Origin: a virus
DNA length: 64,000 bases
Direction: 5' to 3' (one strand)
Virus record (IMG/VR): IMGVR_UViG_3300046689_000961
Coordinates: 1-64,000 of that record
A program made the position numbers and the translations under genes. This document shows positions 26,308-34,575 of this stretch, one piece after another (the stretch's first letter is position 1; every line of letters starts with the position of its first letter). The notes below the pieces were generated by a model that was not told the origin of the DNA, did not search any database, and saw nothing but the letters and a program-made list of their open reading frames with translations.

Positions 26308-26631
26308 CTAGACGCCGACGGTACGAAGCAGCCGAGCGCGCGCCTCCATCCGATCGAGCTGCTGCTCCCACGGGTCACAGCCGCCCTTCTCAATACAGGC
26401 GAGGCAGAGCGGACGCTGGCAGGTGTAGCAGCCGCCGCCCATTTCTTCCCGCCACGGGGTGCCCAGCGGCGCCCCGAGGTGCGGCGGGAGGAGGTACACC
26501 GTCTGGGCCGAACCGGGCTTGACGTGAATCACGTGCTGACAGTGGAAGCACGTGATCGTGTCACGCTCGATGGACGGGCCGTCTGGGTCGGTCCAGACGG
26601 CGTAGCCGCGCGCGACACGAGGGTCGGGCAT
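26308..26631 (-). CDS. Cys-rich zinc-binding virion-cluster protein
   Basis: 107 residues with CFHCQHVIHV near residue 28 and CYTCQRPLCLAC near 68, enough ligands for two zinc sites. Similar small Cys-rich proteins occur among capsid-associated genes of podoviruses. Three nt separate it from the next gene. Role unknown. Confidence 0.55.
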   Translation of the reverse strand: MPDPRVARGYAVWTDPDGPSIERDTITCFHCQHVIHVKPGSAQTVYLLPPHLGAPLGTPWREEMGGGCYTCQRPLCLACIEKGGCDPWEQQLDRMEARARLLRTVGV

Positions 26632-26645
26632 CGTCGGCCCCGACC

Positions 26646-27092
26646 CTACTGCGAATCGACCATGAGCGTGGCCGAGAAGTCGACGGCCGAGGCCGAGGCC
26701 AAAGCGCCGGTGATGCCGTTGTTCGCGGTGACCGGCCAGACCAGTTCGCCGCCCGGCTGGGCGGCCCAGCGGTAGGTACCGCGCTGGTTCACCGGCACGC
26801 GCAGGAGCAGGACGCCGAGCGTCGGGTCAGCCGTGTAGGTGTCCGAGGCCAAGAAGCCGGTCGCGGCCAGGTCGGCCACGTCGAGCGGGCTCGGCGTGTT
26901 CGAGGCGCCGGTGCCGGCGGTCGAACTGCGCACGAGGGTGTGATCGAACGCGTTGTCGGCCGGCGTCGCGGGACTGCCGACCATGTAGTCGTAGACGCGG
27001 CCACGCGCGCTGGCCGAGGCGGCCGCCCGCGCGTTCACGATCGACTTCACCGACGCCGTGCCTTTGTTACCCGCCACCGCAAACTTGGCCAT
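26646..27092 (-). CDS. Small capsid-associated protein
   Basis: 148 residues; an Ala/Lys-rich start (MAKFAVAGNKGTASVKSI) then beta strands (LGVLLLRVPVNQRGTYRWAA). AAGGAG lies just upstream of the ATG, and a TAGAAT box ends 20 nt before it. It follows a strong intergenic hairpin. Decoration or head-completion role by position only. Confidence 0.5.
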   Translation of the reverse strand: MAKFAVAGNKGTASVKSIVNARAAASASARGRVYDYMVGSPATPADNAFDHTLVRSSTAGTGASNTPSPLDVADLAATGFLASDTYTADPTLGVLLLRVPVNQRGTYRWAAQPGGELVWPVTANNGITGALASASAVDFSATLMVDSQ

Positions 27093-27126
27093 GCGAGTCT
27101 CCTTGGGGAGGGATTCTACAACGAAC

Positions 27127-27157
27127 GACGCCGGTGAGGGGGATCCCCACCGGCGTC
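27127..27157 (-). terminator. Perfect 10-bp hairpin between capsid-region genes
   Basis: GACGCCGGTG (27127-27136) pairs with CACCGGCGTC (27148-27157) around an 11-nt loop that can extend the stem. It lies in the 108-bp gap between two leftward genes, downstream of 27201. No T-run follows, so attenuation or mRNA-end protection is as likely as full termination; this would lower expression of genes distal to capsid. Confidence 0.5.
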
Positions 27158-27200
27158 CAGGGTCGTCCGGCGGCGCCCGTAGCGTCGCCGCGTGATCGGC

Positions 27201-27521
27201 CTACTGGCCGATCACTTCGATGTAGGCCGTGTAGGTGCTGAGATTGGTCAGGGCGGCGATTTCCGCCCCGGCCATGTCGAACACCTGGAAGGCGTCGGTC
27301 GACGGCTCGTAGCGCCCGATGAGAATGGCCGTCCCGTTCGACAGGATGAAGCCGTTCACCACGAACACCTTGCCGATGCCCAGCGCGTCCTTCACGCCGA
27401 TGTCGCCGCCGGTCGTATAGCTGGCCGGGCCGACATAGGAGCAGAGATACCGCCGAGTGGTCGACCCCGCGTCTTGCGGGGCCTTGCCACTCTGCGTCTT
27501 GTCGAGGGTACCTGCGAGCAT
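27201..27521 (-). CDS. Small capsid-associated protein
   Basis: 106 residues, beta-rich (RYLCSYVGPASYTTGGDIGV; KVFVVNGFILSNGTAILIG). Adjacent to the 185-residue and capsid genes with short gaps, and followed by a hairpin. Likely decoration protein or minor head component; no family recognised. Confidence 0.5.
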   Translation of the reverse strand: MLAGTLDKTQSGKAPQDAGSTTRRYLCSYVGPASYTTGGDIGVKDALGIGKVFVVNGFILSNGTAILIGRYEPSTDAFQVFDMAGAEIAALTNLSTYTAYIEVIGQ

Positions 27522-27530
27522 GGATCCCCC

Positions 27531-28088
27531 TTATGGATTCTCGTCGACGTCGATGTCGACGAGGCCGAAGTGGCTCGTGGCGGCGCCCGCCGACATGCCG
27601 ATCTTCGGGTAGGACGACGCGGTGCCCGCGGCCAGGCAGTCGGCCTTGGCATCGGTCGCGCTCGGCGTCACGAACAGACCCGTGGCGTCGGGCGAGGCGG
27701 TCGGCGAGTCGATGTAGTTGACGTTGCCGATGCCCTTCACCTGGATGCACACGATGTTCTGGGCGGTGACATCCGCGGTGACCGGGGCCGTGGCGGCCGT
27801 CGACTGGAAGACGCCGGCGACCTGGCCGCGGCCCGGCGCCGAGGCGCTGGTCGTGACGAGGTACTTGGCGCGATCCTTCCACCAGGCGACGGCGCCGGCG
27901 TACGGCAGGACCGACATCGTCGAGTCGAGCTGGACGACCTGCCACCCTTTGGCGCGGTTGGAGTCGCTCTTGTCGACGAGGATGGCCCGCTGGCCGAGCT
28001 GGCCCGGGTAGACGGTCGCCGCGCGGTTCTCGGTCTGCGGGCTGCCGCTGACGAGGTAGAGCGTCTGCTGCGGGAAGTTGTTGGGCAT
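27531..28088 (-). CDS. Capsid-associated, decoration-like protein
   Basis: 185 residues, directly after the major capsid gene. Beta-rich with few charges (YLVSGSPQTENRAATVYPG; GVFQSTAATAPVTADV). Small beta proteins immediately downstream of capsid are often head decoration proteins. No direct homology was visible. Confidence 0.5.
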   Translation of the reverse strand: MPNNFPQQTLYLVSGSPQTENRAATVYPGQLGQRAILVDKSDSNRAKGWQVVQLDSTMSVLPYAGAVAWWKDRAKYLVTTSASAPGRGQVAGVFQSTAATAPVTADVTAQNIVCIQVKGIGNVNYIDSPTASPDATGLFVTPSATDAKADCLAAGTASSYPKIGMSAGAATSHFGLVDIDVDENP

Positions 28089-28106
28089 GATGTCCTCCGT
28101 CTCCCC

Positions 28107-29156
28107 TTAGCTGGTGAGGCCGTAGAGGCCCCGGTTGAGGCGCGGGCTGCGGCAGGTGAGATTGCCGCCGAAGAGAATCTGCCCGCTGACCTGGTTGTCA
28201 TCGCGCGCGCCCTTGAAGCCGGTGAAGCCGAAGGCGAACTTGGGCGAGGCCGCGATGTAGAGGCGGAGGTACGCGTCGTCGCCCTGGGGGCCGGGATTGA
28301 GCCACCAGAAGGTCTCCGACGTGTTCGAGTAGTTGCCCAGGTCGGCGTCATTCACGCCATCCTGCCCGGGACAGTACTGGGAGACGACGATCGTCGCCTG
28401 GTTGAACTTCAGGCCGGGCCAGTTGATCTCCGGGTCGAGCACGTCGATCTTCTGCTGCGGCGTGAAGGTCTCGGCGATGAAGCCCATCTCGCGGTTGGTC
28501 GTGATGCCGAGCTTGGGCCGTTCGGCCCCGATGACGCACGACATGTACGTCTGCTCGAGCATGCGGAAGGACGTCGTCGCGATGTTGGCGCCGATGAGTC
28601 CGGTCGGGCTGTTGAGCGCCGGCGAGACGGCGGCGCGCGTCTGCAGGCCGTAGCTCGGGAAGGTCTTCCCGCTCCAGGTCGCATCGGTGCCGTTGGTGAA
28701 CGCTTCCTCAAGGCCGTTGATTTCGGCCGTGCGGTCCACCCCGCCGACGTTCTGGCCGTTCTGGAAGGCAGCGATTTCGAGAATCGCCGACATCGTGAGG
28801 GCCGCGTTCGCCATGTCGACCTTGAGGGTCGAGAAGACGGCGGTCGGGCCGGCCATTTCGACTTCGAGGTCTTCCAGGAACTCGGTGATGTTCACCTCGT
28901 AGTAGCGCGGGGTGAACTGAATGCCCGAGCGGGTCTGCTGGCGGGTGATGTTGAAGGTCGAGCCCTTCTTGTACGCGCCACCCTTCAGCGCCTTGAACTC
29001 GTAGTTCTCCTGGATGAGCGGGCCGGTCCACTTCTGGTTGAAGCGGGTCTTGAGGTACGCGATGAGCGGCCCCGCCTTGAAGTAGTTGTCGACTACGCCG
29101 CGATTGATCTTCTTGGTCGCGACCGTGTTGACTTCGTCGAGCAGAATGTTAGCCAT
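28107..29156 (-). CDS. Major capsid protein, HK97-fold type
   Basis: 349 residues, immediately after the scaffold-like gene. Features usual for this class: a helical N-terminus (VNTVATKKINRGVVDNYFKA), an extended-loop region (KKGSTFNITRQQTRSGIQF), a spine-helix segment (MANAALTMSAILEIAAFQNG) and P-domain-like strands toward the C-terminus (YLRLYIAASPKFAFGF). Position between portal/scaffold and decoration genes supports the call. HK97 fold is inferred from order and pattern; no maturation protease gene was seen. Confidence 0.8.
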   Translation of the reverse strand: MANILLDEVNTVATKKINRGVVDNYFKAGPLIAYLKTRFNQKWTGPLIQENYEFKALKGGAYKKGSTFNITRQQTRSGIQFTPRYYEVNITEFLEDLEVEMAGPTAVFSTLKVDMANAALTMSAILEIAAFQNGQNVGGVDRTAEINGLEEAFTNGTDATWSGKTFPSYGLQTRAAVSPALNSPTGLIGANIATTSFRMLEQTYMSCVIGAERPKLGITTNREMGFIAETFTPQQKIDVLDPEINWPGLKFNQATIVVSQYCPGQDGVNDADLGNYSNTSETFWWLNPGPQGDDAYLRLYIAASPKFAFGFTGFKGARDDNQVSGQILFGGNLTCRSPRLNRGLYGLTS

Positions 29157-29205
29157 GCTGAGAGCGCCTCCTGGGCGCGGTCAGCGATGGGAAGGCCCGA
29201 GCGAG

Positions 29206-29964
29206 CTAGTGCGTCCGCGCGGCGACGAGGGCTTCGTACTCGGCGACGGCGTCTTGCACCAGCCCCGGCTTCCCATCGGAAACGGGAGCCAGCGCGTCCA
29301 GCGGCGAGGGGGCTTGACCATTGACCGGAACGATGGGCCGATCGGCGCCGCGGCGGCGCTCTTCCCCGAGGCGCTTCTGCACCTCGGCTTCGATCAGCTT
29401 GGTCCGGTCGGTCGTAGCCTTCTCGTCAAGGCGCTCCTTGAAGCGGGCCTGGTACACCCCGTCGAGCCCGAGCTGACCCACACGCGGGTCGGTCACGAGT
29501 TCACGGAGGTTCAGGGCCTCGCCAAAGGTCGCCAGATGCTGGTCACGCAGGCGGTTGGATTCGAGATAGAAGGCCAGCTGGCCCTCTTCCCGAAGATTGA
29601 GGGCCTGCTCAAATTCCTTCTTGCGAAGGACGTCGGCGGGGACCTCGGGGGTCGTGGTCGAGCCTCCCTCGGGGGTCCAGCCTTTGTCGAGCGCGGCGGC
29701 GCCAAGTTTGGCGGCGGCTTCGTTCTGCGTCCACCAGGCGTCGAGCTTGGCTTGGTGGTCGCGCAGGCGGGCCTCCGATTGCTTGACTTCGTCGAGCGCG
29801 CGCGAGTGATCAGCCCGGCGCAAGGCGGCGTTCCCGAGTTCTTCGAGCGCAGGCGCAGCCGCAGGGTCATTCCAGATGGCCCGAGCCGCGTCGGCTTTGT
29901 CCTGGGGGAGCTTCCCGAGGACGGTTTCAAGGACGGATTTACCCGCCTGGAGGAGATCAGCCAC
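29206..29964 (-). CDS. Scaffolding protein
   Basis: 252 residues, almost entirely helical and highly charged, with long coiled-coil-like stretches (SRALDEVKQSEARLRDHQAKL; RFKERLDEKATTDRTKLIEA). GTG start at 29964; AAGGG lies 9 nt upstream. The gene lies directly upstream of the capsid gene, the standard place for a scaffold. No protease motif is fused. Confidence 0.75.
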   Translation of the reverse strand: MADLLQAGKSVLETVLGKLPQDKADAARAIWNDPAAAPALEELGNAALRRADHSRALDEVKQSEARLRDHQAKLDAWWTQNEAAAKLGAAALDKGWTPEGGSTTTPEVPADVLRKKEFEQALNLREEGQLAFYLESNRLRDQHLATFGEALNLRELVTDPRVGQLGLDGVYQARFKERLDEKATTDRTKLIEAEVQKRLGEERRRGADRPIVPVNGQAPSPLDALAPVSDGKPGLVQDAVAEYEALVAARTH

Positions 29965-29971
29965 AGTCTAC

Positions 29972-30394
29972 CTACCCTTGCTGGGGCAAGCGTGGGGGGC
30001 CGTTCTGGTCGATCCCACCGCCGGGGAATCCCGGGCCAGTGGAGGTCGGAGAGGTCGGCCCCGCGCCGGCCAGTTGGAGTTTGCTCATTGCACTTTGGAG
30101 GGCCGTGAGGACGGCCGCCCAATCTTGGGCCAGGTCTGGGGTCGCCTGGGCGAAACTGTTGAGGGTCTGCACCATCGCGTCGGCGGCCGACTGCATCCCG
30201 GAGAGCATCTCGGGCGGCAGCTGGGCGGACGCGATCGGCGGGGCCATCTGCCCCATCGGGGGCATCGGGTTGCCGTTGCCCTGACCGAGCGACTGCGTCA
30301 TGGACGGGGGCGGCCCGTCGAGTTGATTAGCGCCCGGGGTCGTCCCGGGGACCGGGAGACCGGCGCCGACTGAGCCGCCGCCACCGCCGAACAT
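29972..30394 (-). CDS. Gly/Pro-rich protein next to scaffold
   Basis: 140 residues: a Gly-rich start (MFGGGGGSVGAG), a Pro/Met-rich linker, one helical segment (about 60-105, MLSGMQSAADAMVQTLNSFA) and a Gly/Pro tail. Its ATG directly follows the TAG of the preceding tiny gene. Function unknown; assembly or head role by context. Confidence 0.5.
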   Translation of the reverse strand: MFGGGGGSVGAGLPVPGTTPGANQLDGPPPSMTQSLGQGNGNPMPPMGQMAPPIASAQLPPEMLSGMQSAADAMVQTLNSFAQATPDLAQDWAAVLTALQSAMSKLQLAGAGPTSPTSTGPGFPGGGIDQNGPPRLPQQG

Positions 30395-30559
30395 CTAGCG
30401 CCGTCCCTTCATGCCGCCCATCGAGCGGCCGGGGGAGGTGAGCGTGCCGGGCTTGGCCGGTGGCTTCTTGCCGCCGGGGGTCGTCGGCTTCCGGACCGAC
30501 GACAGAATGCCCGTCGGGCCGGTCGGCTTGTCCATCACGGTCGGGCGAGGGGTCGGCAT
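30395..30559 (-). CDS. Tiny basic Pro/Lys/Gly-rich protein
   Basis: 54 residues (MPTPRPTVMDKPTGPTGILS at the start, GGMKGRR at the end). Net strongly basic and without hydrophobic core. TAG-CCC-ATG links it to the DUF6496-like gene upstream; its own TAG is immediately followed by the next ATG. One of five consecutive tiny basic proteins between portal and scaffold. DNA or RNA binding in the head is a possibility only. Confidence 0.55.
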   Translation of the reverse strand: MPTPRPTVMDKPTGPTGILSSVRKPTTPGGKKPPAKPGTLTSPGRSMGGMKGRR

Positions 30560-30562
30560 GGG

Positions 30563-30742
30563 CTAGCGTCCTTTGCTCATCGACTTGGGCGCGGCCGGCG
30601 CCTTGCCGCCGTGCTTGCGCGCTTCCGAGAGGCTGATCGCGATCGCCTGCTTGCGCGAGGTGACCTTCGGGCCGCCCTTGCCCGAGTGCAGGTCGCCCGA
30701 CTTGAACTCTTTCATGCCCTGCTCGACGGTGGAGAACGGCAT
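30563..30742 (-). CDS. DUF6496-like tiny protein
   Basis: 59 residues. The pattern MKEFKSGDLHSG...VTSRKQAIAIALSE-like (here QAIAISLSEARKHGGK) matches the DUF6496 family of short phage and bacterial proteins of unknown role. Ends in basic MSKGR. Spaced 4 nt from the previous and 3 nt from the next tiny gene. Confidence 0.7.
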   Translation of the reverse strand: MPFSTVEQGMKEFKSGDLHSGKGGPKVTSRKQAIAISLSEARKHGGKAPAAPKSMSKGR

Positions 30743-30746
30743 GGCG

Positions 30747-30947
30747 CTACCGCGTCCCGGCGATCTTGCGCATGTGTCGCGCCTTGCTCGCCGCGTGCTT
30801 CTTGATGGCGCCGTGCAGGCCGGGCTTCGACTTGATCGCCTCGGCCTGTTCCATCGTCCGCAGGCCGTCCTCGACGTCGTACTTGTCGTGGCCGTGCAGC
30901 TGCGGCGGCTTGTGCGACGACGGCATGCCGACGGGTGAACTGCCCAT
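30747..30947 (-). CDS. Tiny basic His/Lys-rich protein
   Basis: 66 residues, with DKYDVEDGLRTMEQAEAIKS in the middle (also seen in short phage proteins that pair with DUF6496-type genes) and a basic end (HAASKARHMRKIAGTR). Within the five-gene basic cassette. No enzymatic motif. Confidence 0.55.
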   Translation of the reverse strand: MGSSPVGMPSSHKPPQLHGHDKYDVEDGLRTMEQAEAIKSKPGLHGAIKKHAASKARHMRKIAGTR

Positions 30948-30952
30948 GGCCG

Positions 30953-31144
30953 TTACCGCTTCCCCGACATGTGGCCGGCGCCCATCGGGTGGTGGCCCGA
31001 GGCTTTGTGGGCCGCGTGCTTGCCCGACTTCCCGCCGCGCTTGCCGCCCTTGTCGAGGTTGATCGCGGGCGCCTTGATTTCATTCCCCTTGGAGGAGGCG
31101 CCAGGAATCGTGTGCAGCTCTTTCCCGTAGGTGGGTGCGGCCAT
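30953..31144 (-). CDS. Tiny basic Gly/Lys/His-rich protein
   Basis: 63 residues; the C-terminal half is Lys/Gly/His-rich (GGKRGGKSGKHAAHKASGHH) and ends GHMSGKR. Low-complexity and probably unfolded when free; composition suggests nucleic-acid or metal binding. Part of the basic cassette. Confidence 0.55.
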   Translation of the reverse strand: MAAPTYGKELHTIPGASSKGNEIKAPAINLDKGGKRGGKSGKHAAHKASGHHPMGAGHMSGKR

Positions 31145-31146
31145 TG

Positions 31147-31323
31147 CTAGCGTCCCTTCGCCATGGGCTTGGCGCCCTTGAGAGAGTGGCCGGAGGCGGC
31201 GGCCGACGCCATCTTCTTGGCGCCGTACTTCTTGCGACCCACGGCAGCGGCAACCGCGCCGGGGTTGCGCGCGCCGGATTTCGCGGCGGATGCCTCGACG
31301 GCCTTGAAGCCTTCGTACGCCAT
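31147..31323 (-). CDS. Tiny basic protein, first of the capsid-side operon
   Basis: 58 residues: MAYEGFKAVEASAAKSGARN, then NPGAVAAAVGRKKYGAKKMA and an end PMAKGR. The GAVAAAVGRKKYGAKKM segment resembles short phage proteins of unknown role. Its ATG lies 8 nt downstream of the CACAAT box of a TTGACA promoter, so the mRNA would begin within about 2 nt of the start codon. Confidence 0.6.
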   Translation of the reverse strand: MAYEGFKAVEASAAKSGARNPGAVAAAVGRKKYGAKKMASAAASGHSLKGAKPMAKGR

Positions 31324-31331
31324 GGGACGGG

Positions 31332-31361
31332 ATTGTGCGCGACTAATAGTGGCTGTGTCAA
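31332..31361 (-). promoter_or_regulatory. Leftward promoter upstream of the basic cassette and capsid genes
   Basis: On the minus strand, TTGACA (31356-31361) and CACAAT (31332-31337) are separated by 18 nt. It sits in the 48-bp gap after the portal gene, so it could boost expression of scaffold and capsid over portal and terminase. The start codon at 31323 leaves almost no 5' leader. Confidence 0.6.
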
Positions 31362-31371
31362 CAACCGACCA

Positions 31372-33525
31372 CTAGGTACCGGGGCCGGGACGGGAATTCG
31401 GTCCCTTGTCGTGCGTCGACTCGGCGACGGTGGTGCGGCCGTCCGACTTCTGCTCCATGTGCGGCGGGGCTTGCGCGGAGGCGGGACGGCCGGCGGCCGA
31501 TTGGGTCATGCCGATCCCGAGCTGCGCCTGCGCTTGCAGCCGCTCGACAATCGTCACCGGCTCGCGGATCTCGAGAATCTGGCCGGTCGCCGGGTCGATG
31601 GTGTACTGCTGCGACAGCTGCGCGGCGAGCGCCGGGTCCTGCTGCGCCTGGAGCATCACCTGCTGGACGATCTGCGGGTCGAGCGGCTTCAGCGGCGGCA
31701 GCGGAATCTTCGGCGGCGCCCCAGCGTTCGGGATTTCGAGCGCCTCCCAGAGCGACCAGACATCCATCATGCCCATGCGGGAGAGCTGGAGCTTCATCAG
31801 CTTCCCCTCCATGGCGTTGAGCGAGAGGATGGAATTGGGCGCCAGCACGAAGACGATCTTCTTGTGGACGCCCTGCGCCCGCTGGTCCCGCGTGAGCTGG
31901 GCGTCGATGAGCGGCGAGTACCCCGGCGTGCCGGGCGTGAGCGCCGGGACGAGCACCTCGGGGTCGAAGTCGAAGTCCTGGAGGAGCGTGCCGGCGTCGC
32001 CGAGGATCGTGACGCGGCGCGCGGACGACTCGTACTGGAAGCGCAGGACTTTGGACTGCTCGCCCACGTCGCGCAGGAAGGCTTCGACTTGCCGGCCCTC
32101 TTGACGCAGCTCGGGCGTGAGGGCCTGGAGCGCCTTGTCGATCGTGTCGGCGGCGGGCAGCTGCCGGAGCGCGAGAATCTCCTGGAGGTTCGGCGTACCC
32201 GAGAGCGAGTCGAATCGCTGCAGGAGGAACTGGATAATTTCCAGCGAGAGCTGCATCACCTGCGGCGGCGGCCCCTCGAGCGGCTTGAACCCTTCCTTGC
32301 TGCCGGTCGGGTTGAGCTTCACCTTGCTACCGGGCCGGCGCGCGTCGTACAGGCGCATGAAGGATTCGCTGACGGCCCCGCGGTCGTAGACGACGGCCGG
32401 GTCCATCCACTTGCGAATGCCGAGCAGCACGTCCTGAATCGACTGGTTGATCCCGTCCTGCATGGGAATCAGGTCGTTCAGGAGCCCCTGCCCGAGGAAA
32501 TGCCACGGCAGGTCCCACATTTTGAGGCGGCTGACCGGGTACTGGCCGTGCCAGTACGGGGAGGGGCCGTCGTAGAGGATCTGCTCGGGGGTCGACACGA
32601 CCATGCGCTTGTACGGGTAGAGGTACCCGCCGGGCGGCACGATGTACGACCAGGACGCGCCGGGCGTGCCCATGGGAATCGCTTTGGTCGTGAGGTTCTG
32701 CGAGCGGTCGTTGAGATAGGTCCGGTAGAGGAGGATCTCGCCACTGCGCACGCGCGAGGCCATGGCCGGCGCGTTCAGGCCCGAGAGCGTGTCGTTGGCG
32801 GGGGACAAGAAGCGGCCAGAGATTTGACGGAACCGGCCCATGAGGGTACTGAGCATCGAGTCGGTGGTGGGCCGGAAGGCCGAGGCGTACTGCGGGTAGA
32901 GCGACCGCAGGACGTTCACCGTGTGCGATTCGCGCAGAATGAGCCCTTCCCAGTTCTGGACCGAGCGGCCGTGTGGGGCCGGGCGAATCGGGAGGGTGTC
33001 GCGGAAGTCGCGCGCCTGGATCGCGATGTCGCCGCCGAGGGTGGTGTACGGGTTCCACTCGGTGACCAGATCCCCGGTGCCGGCCGCCTCGGCGTACTTG
33101 ATGACGTAGCCCAGTTCGATGTCGGCCATGGCGGTGACCCACCAGGCGACGGTCAGCTTGTTGAGATAGTCGGCCTGGAGCGTGAAGGCCGGGTCCATCG
33201 ACTTGTAGGAGAAGAGCGGCTTCAGGTCCGTGAGGGCCGAGACGTGGGCGTTCACGACGCGGCGCGATTCGTTGAGCGTCGTCCGCGGGAGGTAGGCCGG
33301 CGGCTCGGCGGCGTTCTCGGCATTCACGCGCTGGTCGCCCGAGACGTACCGCATCCCGATTTCGGCGCGGTCGTAGAAGGGGTCCGAGCGGTTGATCCGG
33401 TCGCCCTCCATGACGGCTTCCTTGATCCAGCCGAGGACGCGCGGGTCGCCGGTGCCGCTGACCGCATCGTGCGTGAGGGAGGGAAGGCCCATGCCTTCGA
33501 GGCCCGAGGACGAGTAATCCGCCAT
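31372..33525 (-). CDS. Portal protein
   Basis: 717 residues, the size of P22-like portals. Located between terminase-side genes and scaffold/capsid. Features include a helical N-terminal region with NESRRVVNAHVSALTDLKP, a central beta/helix region (HGQYPVSRLKMWDLPWHFLG, LLNDLIPMQDGINQSIQDVL) typical of portal stem sections, and a Gln/Ala-rich C-terminal helix (QVMLQAQQDPALAAQLSQQY) like the barrel of long portals. A TATAGT box sits 8 nt before the ATG and overlaps the upstream TAG. Confidence 0.85.
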   Translation of the reverse strand: MADYSSSGLEGMGLPSLTHDAVSGTGDPRVLGWIKEAVMEGDRINRSDPFYDRAEIGMRYVSGDQRVNAENAAEPPAYLPRTTLNESRRVVNAHVSALTDLKPLFSYKSMDPAFTLQADYLNKLTVAWWVTAMADIELGYVIKYAEAAGTGDLVTEWNPYTTLGGDIAIQARDFRDTLPIRPAPHGRSVQNWEGLILRESHTVNVLRSLYPQYASAFRPTTDSMLSTLMGRFRQISGRFLSPANDTLSGLNAPAMASRVRSGEILLYRTYLNDRSQNLTTKAIPMGTPGASWSYIVPPGGYLYPYKRMVVSTPEQILYDGPSPYWHGQYPVSRLKMWDLPWHFLGQGLLNDLIPMQDGINQSIQDVLLGIRKWMDPAVVYDRGAVSESFMRLYDARRPGSKVKLNPTGSKEGFKPLEGPPPQVMQLSLEIIQFLLQRFDSLSGTPNLQEILALRQLPAADTIDKALQALTPELRQEGRQVEAFLRDVGEQSKVLRFQYESSARRVTILGDAGTLLQDFDFDPEVLVPALTPGTPGYSPLIDAQLTRDQRAQGVHKKIVFVLAPNSILSLNAMEGKLMKLQLSRMGMMDVWSLWEALEIPNAGAPPKIPLPPLKPLDPQIVQQVMLQAQQDPALAAQLSQQYTIDPATGQILEIREPVTIVERLQAQAQLGIGMTQSAAGRPASAQAPPHMEQKSDGRTTVAESTHDKGPNSRPGPGT

Positions 33526-33534
33526 GAGCGGAGA

Positions 33535-34047
33535 CTATAGCGCGTCGAGGGGCGAGGGTGTCGACTCGGTGACGCCCGGGCCGAGGTCGCCGGTCGGCTC
33601 GCCGCCCACCGCGCGCACCTTCAGCTTGGAAGATTTCGTCGGCGCTTCCGACGGGTCGGCCATGAGCGAGTGCACGTCGCGGTTCGAGCGGTCCTGGGAA
33701 TAGTCGCGCCACGCCATCGGGCGGCCCTCGCCGTTCCGGTACCGCTGCTCGGATTCGCGCTCGACCTTGCGGAGCTTGGCGAGCGAGTCGATATGCTCGG
33801 TGCGGTAGCCGCCGCGGCCGTCTTCGACCGAGGTGGAAAACTCGCCGAAGGGCTCGTAGGCGTCGACGGCGACACGTGGGGGGAGGATGACGAGCGGGTC
33901 GCCACACGTCCCGCAGGTCGGCCGCTCGAAGTCCTGCGTCACGCGGTAGCCGTCACGGACGCGCGGTTCGGGGAGCGTGTACAGGCGGCTGTAGACGTTC
34001 CGCGAGACGGCCCCGCAGCTTGGGCATTGATAATCGTGGTTCGGCAC
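33535..34047 (-). CDS. FmdB-like zinc-ribbon protein
   Basis: 170 residues. The N-terminus MPNHDYQCPSCG with a second CGTCG near residue 46 is the FmdB/CxxC regulatory-ribbon pattern. The C-terminal half is polar. GTG start, linked to the upstream gene by TAG-CCC-GTG. Placed between the terminase and portal genes; may assist head assembly. Role unknown. Confidence 0.6.
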   Translation of the reverse strand: MPNHDYQCPSCGAVSRNVYSRLYTLPEPRVRDGYRVTQDFERPTCGTCGDPLVILPPRVAVDAYEPFGEFSTSVEDGRGGYRTEHIDSLAKLRKVERESEQRYRNGEGRPMAWRDYSQDRSNRDVHSLMADPSEAPTKSSKLKVRAVGGEPTGDLGPGVTESTPSPLDAL

Positions 34048-34050
34048 GGG

Positions 34051-34563
34051 CTAGGCTCGCGCGGCCTTCGGGGCCTTGGCGGCGGGCTTGAGCGCCGGCG
34101 GCGGCACGCCAATCGCCGCATCCAACCGCGCGTCCTCGTCCGCCTGCGCCGCTTCCCGCACGAGCACCGGCAGGTCGCCCGTCGCCTTCCAGAAGAACTG
34201 GTCGTTGAAGGTGCGCAGGATCTCGCGGATGAGGCGCTCGACGGGCAGCCCTTGGCGGGCGGCGCGCGTCTCGAGTTCCACCAGCTGCGACGGCGTGAAG
34301 TCGAGGTCGACCCGGTGGAAGCGGATCCCGGCCAGCTGCGACACGCGGATGACGAGGTCGGCCACGCTGGTAAACGTCACCGCGCCGAGCTTCTTGGCGA
34401 GGAGTTCGAGGGTGGCCTGATCGAGCGTGAGATGCGGGCGGCCGAGCGTCGGGGCGGCATGGACCAGCTGGTCGGCGATGACCGATTCGACCGGCAGCGC
34501 GTGGGCGTCGGCGTACTGGGAGTAGAGGTCGACCAGGTCGTCAGGGAGGGAGACGCGCATCAC
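34051..34563 (-). CDS. Ribbon-helix-helix-like protein near terminase
   Basis: 170 residues. MMRVSLPDDLVDLYSQYADA resembles a ribbon-helix-helix start, and a second similar unit occurs near 88 (VDLDFTPSQLVELETRAARQ, then LPVERLIREIL). Ends in a basic Lys/Ala tail. A DNA-binding protein next to the terminase nuclease could be the small terminase subunit, but a DnaJ-motif gene upstream (40117) is a rival candidate. Confidence 0.45.
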   Translation of the reverse strand: MMRVSLPDDLVDLYSQYADAHALPVESVIADQLVHAAPTLGRPHLTLDQATLELLAKKLGAVTFTSVADLVIRVSQLAGIRFHRVDLDFTPSQLVELETRAARQGLPVERLIREILRTFNDQFFWKATGDLPVLVREAAQADEDARLDAAIGVPPPALKPAAKAPKAARA

Positions 34564-34575
34564 ACACCTCGCGGG

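Noticed and set aside
24553-33540. Three 700-800-residue plus-strand frames (24553, 27192, 31135)
   Set aside because: Shadows of LamG, capsid and portal genes; no recognisable domains.
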